Assembly (NCBI RefSeq): GCF_010448835.1
Contig: NZ_CP048409.1
Coordinates: 372,001-436,000 of the forward strand
Reading direction: 5' to 3'
Source: Draconibacterium halophilum
Lineage (GTDB): Bacteria; Bacteroidota; Bacteroidia; Bacteroidales; Prolixibacteraceae
DNA: 64,000 nt
The translations under genes and the position numbers were made by a program. Shown one piece after another: positions 1-8,759 of the stretch. Position 1 is the first letter of the stretch, and the number at the start of each line of letters is the position of its first letter. The notes below the pieces were generated by a model that ran no database searches, was not told the DNA's origin, and saw nothing but the letters and a program-made list of their open reading frames with translations.

Positions 1-998
1 CGGGACGTCAGCAGTCGAAATCGGACAAACTGCAACGTGACATCGATTTTTTTCTGTGTGATGTAAATGCACCCGGACAAAACATTGTTGTGGAAGAGTT
101 TTTTGAGAACCTCGGCTTGTATGCCATTCCTTACGGACGAAACCGTATTGACGTACAGCTACCACAAACTCATAAACTCGTGCCCGAAACAACGGGTGTT
201 AAAATGATGCTCGATCTGTTACACCGCAGTCGTATGCAATTCCCGGGAATGGCAATGGGATTTATTCAACGTTTGTTGGACGAAGCCCTGACACACTGCA
301 AAGAAAGAATGGTAGGCGGAAAAAGTCTGTTTAATTATGACCGGGTACAACACCGCTTATCAAAACTACAGGCTTCTTACACCATTTGCTCGGCTATGTG
401 TGCCAACAGTAGCGAGAAAGCAGGAATCGACGTTGACCTCTCGGGGCAGGGAATGGAAGCCAATGCCGTAAAAAGTGTTATTACCGATTTAATGCAGGAA
501 GCCGCACAGTCGGTGGTTCAGCTGGTTGGTGCAAAAGCGTATAAACTCAACCACATTGCCGGACGAGGAACAGCCGATAGCCGCCCGTTCCAGATCTTTG
601 AAGGATCGAATGATATATTGTATGCTCAAATTTCGGAAGCGCTGGTAAAAATGATGAAACGGGCTAAAGAGCGTAACCTCTTTCAGTTTTTGAAAGGTTT
701 TGATCTGACAGACAAGGCTGTTCATTTTGTAAAGAATCAGGTTGATTTTAACCTCGATCTCCAGCTTCCGCAGCGCAAGTTGGTTGAAATGGGTAAAATC
801 ATTGGCCGGGTAATTTCGCTGAATCAGGTAATCGAACTGTCGGAGAAAGGATTTAAAAAAGAACTGATCGACGGAAGTGTAACATTCCTGCAACAAGAGA
901 TCACCAAATTAATGTCGACATTTAATTATTCCAACAGCGAACAAGTGGTTGACGGTTATGATGAGAACACTTCGTGGATGAACTTTGTGGCCGGGTAG
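1..998 (+). CDS. Acyl-CoA dehydrogenase, C-terminal part (gene begins upstream of the window)
   Basis: The reading frame is open from the first bases of the window, so the GTG at 90 is only an internal codon and the N-terminal flavin/substrate domains lie outside. What is visible is the helical C-terminal domain of an acyl-CoA dehydrogenase, including a segment reading FQIFEGSNDILY, which matches the family's conserved FEG-x-x-x-I motif near the C-terminus. Known family role: FAD-dependent alpha,beta-desaturation of acyl-CoA in beta-oxidation or amino-acid breakdown. About 100 extra residues follow the motif (helical, ending SWMNFVAG), so this belongs to a longer subfamily than the usual 380-residue enzyme. 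Substrate cannot be judged from this part. A 154-bp gap separates it from the next gene. Confidence 0.88.
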   Translation, partial: GRQQSKSDKLQRDIDFFLCDVNAPGQNIVVEEFFENLGLYAIPYGRNRIDVQLPQTHKLVPETTGVKMMLDLLHRSRMQFPGMAMGFIQRLLDEALTHCKERMVGGKSLFNYDRVQHRLSKLQASYTICSAMCANSSEKAGIDVDLSGQGMEANAVKSVITDLMQEAAQSVVQLVGAKAYKLNHIAGRGTADSRPFQIFEGSNDILYAQISEALVKMMKRAKERNLFQFLKGFDLTDKAVHFVKNQVDFNLDLQLPQRKLVEMGKIIGRVISLNQVIELSEKGFKKELIDGSVTFLQQEITKLMSTFNYSNSEQVVDGYDENTSWMNFVAG

Positions 999-1152
999 AA
1001 TATCACTATCAGGACGAAAACCGATCATCCAGCCACCCAAAGAACTTTTCCAGAAGCTTGTTGTTGTTTTGTTTAGGTCAGACAGTCAATGGTTTTACCA
1101 TCTGCATGTCTGATTTTTACATTCAGCAACGGCGGTAACAAAATCAAAGCTT

Positions 1153-2244
1153 ATGCCTATCTACATGGATCGACACGATGTTTCAGCAGAAGTAACCGCC
1201 GAAAACGTTGCTGAATTACATCGGCAGGATTTAAAAGTTCAACATAAATTTAATTGCCGGGGACTCACTTATTGGTTCGACGATGTTCGGAAAACAGCAT
1301 TTTGTTTGATCGAAGCCCCCAATGCGGAGAAATTAAAAGAAATGCACGACCATGCGCATGGCGAAGTGCCACACCGGATAATAGAAGTGGAACCAGCCAT
1401 TGTTGAATCGTTTTTGGGCAGAATAGAGGATCCCGAAAAAGCAAAAGATATCCGGCTGAATATCATCAACGATCCGGCATTCCGAATCATTATGGCCATA
1501 GAGTCAACCATGCTTTCCTTTAAAGAGTGCGATAAACAATCACTTCAACAACACACCGAAAATTACAAAATACAGGTAATTGAAACCATCCGACAATTTG
1601 GTGGAAGGGTGGTAAATAACAAGGAACGCCGATTCCTGATATCGTTTACTTCGGTTACAAAAGCAGTAGATTGTGCCCTTGAATTATCATCCAAATTCAG
1701 CAAAATTCCGGAAAAAACGGCCGGATTAAAAATAGGGTTAAGTGCCGGTGTTCCGGTAACCGATAAAAATACACTTTTTGAAGATACCGTAAAGCTGGCT
1801 GAAAGTATGTGTTACCTGAATGCAGAGATCAGTATTTCGGAAGAAGTAAGCGATTTGTACCGGAGTGAAAACCTGCATCATACTACTTTCAACAACCGGA
1901 TCTATATATTATCGGAAGCTGATCAGCAGTTTTTAAACCGCCTGATGGAATTTACCGATAAGGCCTGGACCGATACCAACCTTAACGTTAATGGTTTTGA
2001 GCGAAACCTCGCCTTAAGTAAGTCGAAACTATACCGAAAAATGATGGACTTAACCGGGGTATCTCCAAATAACTTTCTGATGCGTTACCGTTTAAAACGC
2101 AGCAGGCTGCAGTTGCATAAAAAGAACAGCAACATTGCCGAAGTGGCTTACAACGGAGGTTTTAACAGCGCGTCTTATTTCTCGAAATGTTTTGGAAAAG
2201 TGTATGGTCTGAGTCCCTCTGCCTATAAAGATTTGTTAGTCTGA
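1153..2244 (+). CDS. AraC-family regulator with DUF4242 front domain and cyclase-like middle domain
   Basis: Three modules can be read. Residues about 1-85 (starting MPIYMDRHDV, with MHDHAHGEVPHRIIEVEP) look like the DUF4242 family, small ferredoxin-like proteins some of which bind nickel; the His-rich stretch would suit a metal or small ligand. Residues about 135-235 (IRQFGGRVVNNKERRFLISF ... LKIGLSAGVPV) resemble a class III nucleotide-cyclase fold without an obvious metal-binding Asp pair, so probably a sensory relic. Residues about 265-363 are a two-helix-turn-helix AraC DNA-binding domain (IAEVAYNGGFNSASYFSKCF). Inference: a ligand- or metal-responsive activator, perhaps of the truncated haemoglobin gene downstream on the same strand (180-bp gap). 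Full length for this architecture. Confidence 0.85.
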   Translation: MPIYMDRHDVSAEVTAENVAELHRQDLKVQHKFNCRGLTYWFDDVRKTAFCLIEAPNAEKLKEMHDHAHGEVPHRIIEVEPAIVESFLGRIEDPEKAKDIRLNIINDPAFRIIMAIESTMLSFKECDKQSLQQHTENYKIQVIETIRQFGGRVVNNKERRFLISFTSVTKAVDCALELSSKFSKIPEKTAGLKIGLSAGVPVTDKNTLFEDTVKLAESMCYLNAEISISEEVSDLYRSENLHHTTFNNRIYILSEADQQFLNRLMEFTDKAWTDTNLNVNGFERNLALSKSKLYRKMMDLTGVSPNNFLMRYRLKRSRLQLHKKNSNIAEVAYNGGFNSASYFSKCFGKVYGLSPSAYKDLLV

Positions 2245-2424
2245 CAGCACTCCAACTCCGGGACTGAACCAAATGTGTTATCCTTTGAACCATAAGTAGG
2301 ACTACTTTCAACCCGACTGCCGTAATTTTGAATGGTGCGCAGTTATGTACGTGGTTTCGTTATTGGCAAACGGGCGAGCATAACCCGTTATAAACCAATA
2401 TTCATCAATTTAAAATACTGTAAA

Positions 2425-2820
2425 ATGGAAAAAACAAAAGAAGTTGAAAAACGAACACTTTTCGAGCGTTTAGGCGGAACCAGTGGTATAACTGCCATTG
2501 TTGACGATGTAGTTCAAACCCACATGGAAAATCCGGCAATTAGTAAACGTTTTACTGCTTATAACGACAAGCCCGAACGTATGGCTGTTATCAAAAAGCA
2601 CACTGTAGATTTTTTTAGCGCGGGTAGCGGTGGAGCTGTAGAATACAAAGGCCGGTCGATGGAAGAAACCCATGCCGGGATGAACATCAGCCGCGAGGAA
2701 TATACGCATGTGATCGATGATATTATGCAGGTGCTCGATAAACACGGCATGAGCGAAGACACCAAAAAAGAAGTGCTGGCGATTCTCTGGTCGTTAAAAG
2801 GAATGATAATCGGGCAGTAA
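2425..2820 (+). CDS. Group I truncated haemoglobin
   Basis: 131 residues from the ATG at 2425. A longer frame opens at 2332 by GTG-type initiation, but the haemoglobin domain starts just after 2425 and the added residues look non-coding. The sequence carries LFERLGGTSGITAIVDDVV at the start, the GG turn typical of truncated globins, and the proximal haem-ligand His in GRSMEETHAGMNI. Family role: binds O2/NO; often protects against nitrosative stress or shuttles oxygen. It follows the AraC regulator gene in the same orientation, which suggests linked control, but the 180-bp gap allows a separate promoter. Subfamily (group I/N) is inferred from the EETHAGMNI segment and the length. Confidence 0.9.
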   Translation: MEKTKEVEKRTLFERLGGTSGITAIVDDVVQTHMENPAISKRFTAYNDKPERMAVIKKHTVDFFSAGSGGAVEYKGRSMEETHAGMNISREEYTHVIDDIMQVLDKHGMSEDTKKEVLAILWSLKGMIIGQ

Positions 2821-3241
2821 GGTTTATTGAGCTTTCTCTCCCCCAATTTTTCCCTTGTGGTGTTTTAAGCCGAAGTCAAAGCAAGAGTTAAATGTGATTA
2901 TTATATCAACTTTGATTGACACTCCCACTCGCGTATACCGAAGCACCCGTCCTGGCTCCCTTTGTCATCCTTCACCCGGACCTCTCGCCGACATTTCCCC
3001 CAAGCGAGGAAAACAAAATGGAATAGTGATTTTTTATGTTGGGGGAATTCTGGTGTAACAAGCTAATTTTGAATGATAACAGTTAAAATTAAATGTATTA
3101 CATCTCTCCTCTTCCCTTGAAGATTGAGCTTTTGTGACGTAGGAGTAAAGGTCGGGGTAGTTAAATTAAAATGGGCAAACGACAAAGCAGGTAAAACAAT
3201 CTTTCTCTAAACATTTTTACTTTTGCAGCCTTATAGTATTC
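2821..3241. other. Intergenic region without a supported gene
   Basis: No ORF with protein-like composition is seen; a 67-codon frame at 2855-3058 lacks recognisable features. The second half holds the likely promoter of the downstream permease gene. Confidence 0.5.
3218..3225 (+). promoter_or_regulatory. Putative Bacteroidota -7 element (TACTTTTG)
   Basis: TACTTTTG fits the Bacteroidota TAnnTTTG -7 consensus and lies 16 bp before the permease ATG at 3242. No convincing TTTG -33 box at the usual spacing was found, so this rests on one element. Confidence 0.4.
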
Positions 3242-4525
3242 ATGCGAATTTTTAAAGATTTAAACCCACAGGAAAGCCTTACCTTAAAGCTGCATTTGTT
3301 TTACAGCGGTATTGAAGGTATTGCTGCCGGAGCTTTGTTGCTAACGGAGTTTATCTTTATCAAATCGCTAAAGGGAAGCAATGTACAACTGGCTTTTCTG
3401 TTTCAGTTTAATATGGTGGTGTTTTTATTCGCCATGGTAGCCAACGAAATTTTGCGCCGTTACACCAACCGAAAAGTGCTGTTGCGCACCATTGCCATTG
3501 TCTCGAAACTGCCACTGGTAGGCCTGGCCTTTTTCCCCGATGTAAGCCAACAGAAAGGACTTCCACCCCTATACCATACTATTTTTCTGGCTATATTCCT
3601 GCTTTATTTTATGTCGCGTATTGTGGCAATCCCCTCCGTTAACCAATATTTAAAGGGGAATTACAGGCACGAAAATTTTGGGCGCCTGTTTGGCTATTCC
3701 GTTACGGTGCAAAAAGTCGCCATGTTGGCTTCTACTTTCACTGCCGGTTTGCTACTCGACTGGAACCCCAATTCATACAAAGTATTTTACCCCATTGTTG
3801 GTATTCTGGCCATTGTCTCCATTTTCCAGCTCACCAAAATAAAATTTGTTCAAAAAAAGGAAATAATAGATACACCCTTATGGAAAGCCTTACAGCAATC
3901 GTTCCATCGTATTTTTCAAATTCTGAAACACAATAAAGCATTCCGGCATCTTGAAATGGGGTTTATGCTTTATGGTTTTGCCTGGATGAGTACGCATGCT
4001 GTTATTACCATTTTTTACGAGCGTGCTCTACATTTAAATTATTCGAGTGTGGCCTTTTATAAAAATGCGTTTAATCTGGTGGCCATTGCTTTTTTACCCT
4101 TTTTCGGAAAGTTTATTGGCAAACGCGATCCGCGCCGCTTTGCGATCATCACTTTTGGCTCGCTGATGTTATTTATTTTGTTTACTGCCTTAACCGAATA
4201 CTACAATGGCTACACCGAAGTGTATGGCATAAAAATTTATTACATGCTTATGATAGCCGTTTTCTTTAATGGTTTGTTTATGGGAAGCATGCCTATTTTG
4301 TGGGGCATTGGCAGTTCGTACTTTTGCCAACCCGACGAAGCAGCCGATTACCAGAGTGTACACCTTTTTTTAACCGGCCTACGTGCTTTGCTGGCTCCTA
4401 TTATTGGTATAAAACTATACGAATGGGCCGGTTACAGTTATACTTATGCAACCGGTGTTGTACTTCTGTTTTTTGCTATTTTACTGATGATCTGGTCAGA
4501 GAAACGGGTGCCGAAGACGGGATGA
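3242..4525 (+). CDS. Major facilitator superfamily permease
   Basis: 427 residues, strongly hydrophobic, with about 11-12 predicted membrane helices and short basic cytoplasmic loops (NEILRRYTNRKVLL; GKFIGKRDPRR), the latter at the place of the MFS loop between helices 8 and 9. A longer polar loop around residues 200-225 (KFVQKKEIIDTPLWKALQQS) divides the protein into two six-helix halves, as in MFS. The substrate cannot be told. Stand-alone gene; the nearby -7 element at 3218 fits a short 5' leader. Ends in VPKTG with no extra domain. Confidence 0.8.
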   Translation: MRIFKDLNPQESLTLKLHLFYSGIEGIAAGALLLTEFIFIKSLKGSNVQLAFLFQFNMVVFLFAMVANEILRRYTNRKVLLRTIAIVSKLPLVGLAFFPDVSQQKGLPPLYHTIFLAIFLLYFMSRIVAIPSVNQYLKGNYRHENFGRLFGYSVTVQKVAMLASTFTAGLLLDWNPNSYKVFYPIVGILAIVSIFQLTKIKFVQKKEIIDTPLWKALQQSFHRIFQILKHNKAFRHLEMGFMLYGFAWMSTHAVITIFYERALHLNYSSVAFYKNAFNLVAIAFLPFFGKFIGKRDPRRFAIITFGSLMLFILFTALTEYYNGYTEVYGIKIYYMLMIAVFFNGLFMGSMPILWGIGSSYFCQPDEAADYQSVHLFLTGLRALLAPIIGIKLYEWAGYSYTYATGVVLLFFAILLMIWSEKRVPKTG

Positions 4526-4630
4526 AACTGCGCGAATTCGTATGATAGCCATAAAAGATTACCAGTCATTGCGAGAGTCCACCAAAATTTTGTTTTTGCC
4601 ATAATGAGGTAATGCCAGATTATGCAGGGG

Positions 4631-4730
4631 TGTCATTTCGAATGAGGGAAACGAATGAGAATTGAAAATCAGCGGAGCTAAATCTGTTCCTTTTGTGAAA
4701 GATTTCTCCTCATTCTTCGTCGAAATGACA
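4631..4730. repeat. 100-bp imperfect inverted repeat (TGTCATTTCGA ... TCGAAATGACA)
   Basis: The ends TGTCATTTCGA and TCGAAATGACA are exact reverse complements. Inner parts also pair imperfectly (GAATGAG with CTCATTC; AAATCTG near AAAGATTT). The element resembles a widespread class of intergenic long-hairpin repeats in Bacteroidota genomes. It lies between the permease and a small gene on the opposite strand, so it may act as a bidirectional terminator or be a non-autonomous mobile element. Confidence 0.6.
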
Positions 4731-4782
4731 ATAATGCATAAAGTGGTATTTTACTCATATTTAACGACTTATTAAAATCTGT

Positions 4783-4816
4783 CATTGGCAACCGACGAAG
4801 GAGGCAAAGCAATCTA
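4783..4816. repeat. CATTGCGAG/AAGCAATCT-type intergenic repeat
   Basis: The segment running from GTCATTGGCAACC to GGCAAAGCAATCT is a diverged copy of an element also found at 18553-18581, 29736-29757 and 36811-36845. Two opposed arms (CATTGC / GCAATC) suggest a small hairpin. Confidence 0.45.
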
Positions 4817-4869
4817 AACCTTAATTTCTCGTTGCAAACAAGAGGTAGTAAAAATTTACTTCAGCAGTC

Positions 4870-5040
4870 TTACTGCGCAGTTCTCAATGCATCAATTTTC
4901 TGCTGTACAGCTTCCGCCTCGGCATATTTTTGGTCGGATAGTCGACGATTGGTACGCGACAATAAAAATGCCTCTTCCGTTAATTTATCGTGTTTTTTGC
5001 TTAAGGCCTTTACAGGGTCTTTTTTAAATATTCCAAACAT
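4870..5040 (-). CDS. Lacal_2735-like small conserved protein
   Basis: A 56-residue frame read on the minus strand from the ATG at 5040. It starts MFGIFKKDPVKALSKKHDKL and ends with KYAEAEAVQQKIDALRTAQ. This matches, from memory, the Lacal_2735 family of tiny Bacteroidota proteins: an MFGxFKK start, a charged helix, and a final SDxKYAEAE-x-x-x-KI segment. The family has no known function; it is predicted to be a soluble helical hairpin. The gene is too short for usual length cutoffs, and the plus-strand frame over the same bases has no such features. Confidence 0.78.
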   Translation of the reverse strand: MFGIFKKDPVKALSKKHDKLTEEAFLLSRTNRRLSDQKYAEAEAVQQKIDALRTAQ

Positions 5041-5442
5041 ATCTTTCTTGTTTAAATGGTTTCTAATTCAGGCTACTTTGCCGGTTTCCCTTTCCGAGCA
5101 GGTGATTCATGTATGTCGAAAGAATCTCGTCTCTTGTTCTGATGTTTTCCATACACGTTAAACATCAATCTTACTGTTTTGTTTAATGATTGACTGTTTT
5201 TTCTTAAACATTATAATTGTATTGAAGGATTGCTGGGGCTCCTAATTGAAGGAATAGTGGGATTTTGAGACATTGGCCTAAAAGATTGAGGTGGTAGAAG
5301 ATTTGCAAATTTGAATCAGAGGACCAGCGCAATTGGTGAGGTGGTGTTATTGCTTCATCGTTCCTCCTTTGCCCTCCACAAAACAAGGGCTGGTAAAGGC
5401 AATTTTAAATCCTTACATTTGAAGGAAACATTAAAGAAAAGC
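5041..5442. other. Intergenic region without a supported gene
   Basis: AT-rich spacer between divergently oriented small genes; presumably carries promoters for both, but no clear TAnnTTTG element was identified. Confidence 0.4.
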
Positions 5443-5664
5443 ATGAAAGAAGAAAATAAGAAGCCAACAGAAAAGGAAAACAAGTCTGAAAACAAAAAGG
5501 ACGAAACGTGGATTGATAAAGCTGAAGCTAAAATAGACGAAACGGCCGATAAAATCCACCAGAGCGAAGCCTATCGTAAAGCCGACAAAAAACTGGAAGA
5601 CACCACTAAAAAACTCTTCCGTAAAGCCGGGCACTGGTGGGGCAAAAACAAGCCGAAGAAGTAA
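5443..5664 (+). CDS. Small highly charged helical protein of unknown function
   Basis: 73 residues from the ATG at 5443; an upstream in-frame extension to 5311 has non-coding character. About half the residues are Lys or Glu. The middle part (DKAEAKIDETADKIHQSEAY) looks like amphipathic coiled-coil helix, and the C-terminus is basic and aromatic (KAGHWWGKNKPKK), which could touch membrane or nucleic acid. Similar Lys/Glu-rich mini-proteins occur in many Bacteroidota. No function is proposed. Confidence 0.6.
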   Translation: MKEENKKPTEKENKSENKKDETWIDKAEAKIDETADKIHQSEAYRKADKKLEDTTKKLFRKAGHWWGKNKPKK

Positions 5665-5783
5665 GCGGAGAAACAGGTTCGCGCGGCAGCTATGAAGTTC
5701 TACTCCTAATCGTGCATTCTTAAAAAAATTCAAACAATTATCCATCCTGTTAGTTGGAATAGGTAGAAACCAAAATTTTTTTA

Positions 5784-6461
5784 ATGAAGTACTTAGTAAA
5801 AATCAAAGATGTAAAATCAACCGACGAACTGAAAGGAGCCTGGAGTAACGAAGACTTTAAAGCCTTACTGGCAGAGTTTGAGTACCCCGATGCTGCACAA
5901 TTAAAACCCGGGGAATTGAAGGAATTCCTTTTTCTGGCCATTGCCGATTTTGAACCCAACGAGGCGGCCGCAATTCTACTCGATTACAAATGCTCGGACC
6001 GGTTAGCCGAAGGACAGATCGATAACCTTTCGCACGAAATGTTGCGGGTAAAAGTCTTTGAAAATTATTCTGAAATCGATCTTCACCAGGATTTATTCAA
6101 CATTAACCAACTGCTTTACAAAGCCTACAACGGAAAGTTTCCGCAGGGCATGGTAAACGTTGTAGAATTAGAAATAAAGCCCGTCGACAACGATTCGGAG
6201 GAAATGACAAAGGAAACCGCATTAAAAGCGATGAGTTACGGACTTGCGGAAAACAATTTAATTAACCGCCTGCTTAGCGACCAGATTGAGGGACGAAAAG
6301 CGTTTCCCGAGGCGGAAGGAATAATTTGGGACTTGCAGCACAAGGGAAATCATGTTTATTCGATAACGATTTCTGAAAAATGGCTCACCAAAACCGAATT
6401 TACAACCCCGGAATATGAATGTACGGTAGTGCCGTTTGAAGATCAGGAAGAAGAAGAATAA
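5784..6461 (+). CDS. Conserved hypothetical protein (cytosolic, acidic)
   Basis: 225 residues, no signal peptide or membrane segment. Composition is acidic, ending in a poly-Glu tail (DQEEEE). The N-terminal half is helical and contains FLFLAIADFEPNEAAAILL; the C-terminal half seems beta-rich. I do not recognise a named family; the balanced composition and regular codon use argue it is real. It sits 119 bp after the small charged protein, same strand, so may be a separate unit. Confidence 0.75.
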   Translation: MKYLVKIKDVKSTDELKGAWSNEDFKALLAEFEYPDAAQLKPGELKEFLFLAIADFEPNEAAAILLDYKCSDRLAEGQIDNLSHEMLRVKVFENYSEIDLHQDLFNINQLLYKAYNGKFPQGMVNVVELEIKPVDNDSEEMTKETALKAMSYGLAENNLINRLLSDQIEGRKAFPEAEGIIWDLQHKGNHVYSITISEKWLTKTEFTTPEYECTVVPFEDQEEEE

Positions 6462-6600
6462 ACGCGAAACCACCGAAAAAGGATCGGCGCAGTAGCGGAA
6501 TATCGGCTCACAAGAGCGTTAGACGGTGATGAAAGAGAAAAAGAAACATTTTTAAATGTTAATCGTTTTACTATTAAGAGAAGCTTAAAATATTAATAAT

Positions 6601-6810
6601 ATGGAATTTAACGAAAAAATTAAAGCAGAACTTGAAGGAAGAATCAAACAACTGGAAGACCTCATTGCTAAAAAAGGAATTGGGTCAAAGCAATTGAATA
6701 AAGTAAGAAACACACAGCGCAATGTGAATTTAGCCGTTATTGTGGGTAGTGTAATTACTGTTGCCGGAATTACCATGTGGGCAATAAGTAGCAGCAGCAA
6801 AAAAGATTAA
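6601..6810 (+). CDS. Small membrane protein with N-terminal coiled coil
   Basis: 69 residues. The first 45 are a charged amphipathic helix (KIKAELEGRIKQLEDLIAKK), followed by one hydrophobic span (NLAVIVGSVITVAGITMWAI) and a short Ser/Lys tail. Topology would be a cytosolic coiled coil anchored by a C-terminal helix. No family recognised. The ATG at 6601 follows an AT-rich leader with no clear Shine-Dalgarno, which is normal for Bacteroidota. Confidence 0.65.
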   Translation: MEFNEKIKAELEGRIKQLEDLIAKKGIGSKQLNKVRNTQRNVNLAVIVGSVITVAGITMWAISSSSKKD

Positions 6811-7511
6811 CCGTACACCTTACTGCGTTTGTACACCCAAAAGCAAATAACTACCCGGGAAATTTGTCGCACGATTTATCTGCGCTAATCCACGCAAAAG
6901 GATTCGCTCGGCTGCGAGAGATTAAAACCTTCAAATAACTCCAAAACTGTTGTGATTACTGCCTGCCGGCGGCCATAGTATTTGGCTTGATCCAAATAAT
7001 ATGAACAAAAATCAAGGCTGCTTTTGGCCCTTCACCCACCTGCGTTTTTATAAAACCTAAGTTCGGACGGGTAAAGTGGGCGCAGCCTTGGGTTTTGTGT
7101 TTATTTAATTATTTCTCTGCCCCTTATTTACGATGAGGGGCTTTATGTTTTTTGGGTTTAAAGCCACCCTTCATCCTTAAAAACGTCAACCAGCTTTTCC
7201 GGGAAAAGGGGCACCGGCTCACACATTCCTACAAGGGGCATGTAACTTGATTGTTTTTAAGTTTTACATGTATGTATTCTTGGTATTACAAACAACCGAG
7301 CACATATCCTTCACTGCAAACGAGAGGGAGACAGGGTTTTCAGCTCCACTCTGGAGCGTACAAAACAACCAGAGATTACAGCTATTTATACAAAAAAAGG
7401 CTGTAATAAATTACGGCCTTAAAAATCAATTAAGCTAATCCAAAATATTATTTGATATCTATCCTACTTTCATCGATTTTGATTTAGTATTCAGGGCTCA
7501 ACGGTTAATTC
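6811..7511. other. 700-bp gene-free tract with repeat copies
   Basis: Holds a weak copy of the CGCGAA/TTCGCG element (6885-6920) and a copy of the larger composite repeat (6957-7095) whose core TATTTGG-CTTGAT-CCAAATA (6979-6998) is a perfect stem-loop. The composite repeat recurs at 8485-8560 and 10637-10750. Frames here have no protein-like features. Confidence 0.55.
6957..7095. repeat. Composite intergenic repeat with TATTTGG/CCAAATA stem, copy 1
   Basis: Begins CTGCCTGCCGGCGGCCAT, continues through the stem-loop at 6979-6998, then ATCAAGGCTGCTTTTGGCCC and a CCTAAGTTCGGACGGG segment. Copies at 8485-8560 and 10637-10750 share order and wording with scattered changes. Confidence 0.6.
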
Positions 7512-7868
7512 TTATTCGTTCTCGTTGCTAACAGTATTCCAGATTTTATCATTAATCATCCAGTTTTCAATTTCCATTCCTGTTTCCACTTCTTCAACAA
7601 CACTGTTAGTTGAATTCCATACTTCAGGATTTGTCATCCAGTTTTCAATTGCCATACTTGATTCTGTTTCCACAATAAGTTCTACCATGTTTGTGGCATT
7701 GGTATTCCAAATGTTTTGGTTGGTCATCCAGTTTTCCATCTGAAGAGTTGTTTCCGTTTCAATATTAAAACTGTTTGCTACTTTTAACTCTGTTGCTTTT
7801 ACATTTCCCACCATTAATAAAAGTGCTATAAAAGTTCCTGTTGCTATTCGTTTAACTGTATTTTTCAT
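7512..7868 (-). CDS. Secreted small protein with three ENWMTN repeats
   Basis: 118 residues. A signal peptide is clear (basic start MKNTVKRIATG, hydrophobic core FIALLLMVG, cut near NVKA). The mature part consists of three imperfect repeats of about 25 residues, each with ET-x(3-4)-M-x-x-ENWM-x-N followed by W-N (about 40-55, 68-83 and 94-110). The repeat is acidic and rich in Trp/Met/Asn. I recall similar ENWMT repeats in Bacteroidota exported mini-proteins of unknown function. The long AT-rich leader upstream (7869-8060) suggests independent transcription. Confidence 0.75.
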   Translation of the reverse strand: MKNTVKRIATGTFIALLLMVGNVKATELKVANSFNIETETTLQMENWMTNQNIWNTNATNMVELIVETESSMAIENWMTNPEVWNSTNSVVEEVETGMEIENWMINDKIWNTVSNENE

Positions 7869-8650
7869 TTTTTTATTTTTTTAATGTTTATAATTCTGTT
7901 TTCTGTTCTGAACTTGTTTTTGTTTTCTTGCTTTGTTTAACTAATCATGATTCAATATTAAACATTTTCTGTTTAATTTACAAACTCATCTATTAAACAC
8001 TTTATGGTTTTTATTCGTTTTATGCCCATTTTACTGGACTTATAGACGTTTGTTAATATTTGTTAATTATAACATACTTGTATATAATCATTGTTAGAAG
8101 ATGCCGTTTTGGTCAATCTTTCATGAGTTCTCGTTTTTTTCATTTGAAAAATTTTGCCCTGTTCCCTATACCTCCGCCATTCTGCGAAATGGGGCAGCGC
8201 TTACAAATCGGCAGGTGGGGAAACGTTTATGCTAACAGGCAGGCAGCTACTTAAGCTGTAAATCTTTAAAATGACTTGAAGAACATTTCCGCTCCAACAA
8301 GAAGGAGCGGACTTTTATGAGGTACGAATAAAGAATATTCTTAAAGTTGACTATTCCCGAGGCAAAGCCACAGGAACCACAGGGAATTCATCTGATTAAA
8401 TGGATGAGGTGGTGAGCGACTTATTTACTACCGCGTCATCGTTGGGTTGTTATTCTTTCATGGCAAAACATTTGATTATGCAATCCTGCCGGCCGGCGGC
8501 CATACTATTTGGCTTGACCCAAATAGTATGCACAAAGATCAAGGCTGCTTTTGACCGGTCCACTGATGTAACACCAGCGAACCCTGCTGGTGCGCGATTC
8601 TATCGCGTTTCACTAAACCACGTGAAAGGATTCAAGCGGGAGTCGTGTAT
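7869..8650. other. Gene-poor tract with repeats and a GC hairpin
   Basis: Contains a hairpin TCCGCTCC-N8-GGAGCGGA followed by CTTTT (about 8288-8316, terminator-like on the plus strand), a copy of the GGCAAAGCCA...ATCTGATTAAA repeat (8353-8400), a composite repeat copy (8485-8560), and a CGCGAA-type repeat (8611-8645). Frames at 8060-8254 and 8400-8696 run through these repeats and look non-coding. Confidence 0.5.
8353..8400. repeat. GGCAAAGCCA / AATTCATCTGATTAAA repeat, copy 1
   Basis: A GGCAAAGCCAC palindrome followed by GGGAATTCATCTGATTAAA. Related copies at 26811-26874 and 28574-28637 share the tail wording, so this is a dispersed family. Confidence 0.5.
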
Positions 8651-8759
8651 TCAAAAACCTAATCCTCCGGCTTCCTGCGTCAGCCAACTCCTTTAGCAAA
8701 AGGAGAACGCTAAGCCACGCGAAAAGATCCGCGCGGCAACGGTGGCTGGCAACAAAAAC

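Larger units (their letters stand above)
4526..4869. other. Intergenic region made mostly of repeats
   Basis: Apart from the long inverted repeat (4631-4730) and two copies or half-copies of a CATTGCGAG...AAGCAATCT element (about 4563-4580 and 4783-4816), nothing protein-coding is seen. Confidence 0.5.

Noticed and set aside
2855..3058. 67-codon ORF as a gene
   Set aside because: Composition is not protein-like, no domain or leader, and it sits between two well-formed units.
7247..7438. 63-codon plus-strand ORF
   Set aside because: Lies in repeat-rich spacer with no recognisable features.
8288..8316. Functional terminator at the GGAGCGGA hairpin
   Set aside because: No plus-strand gene lies before it within reach; it may be a degraded REP-like palindrome instead.
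8060..8696. Two plus-strand ORFs (8060-8254 and 8400-8696)
   Set aside because: Both run through intergenic repeats; the second covers the composite and CGCGAA-type repeats.
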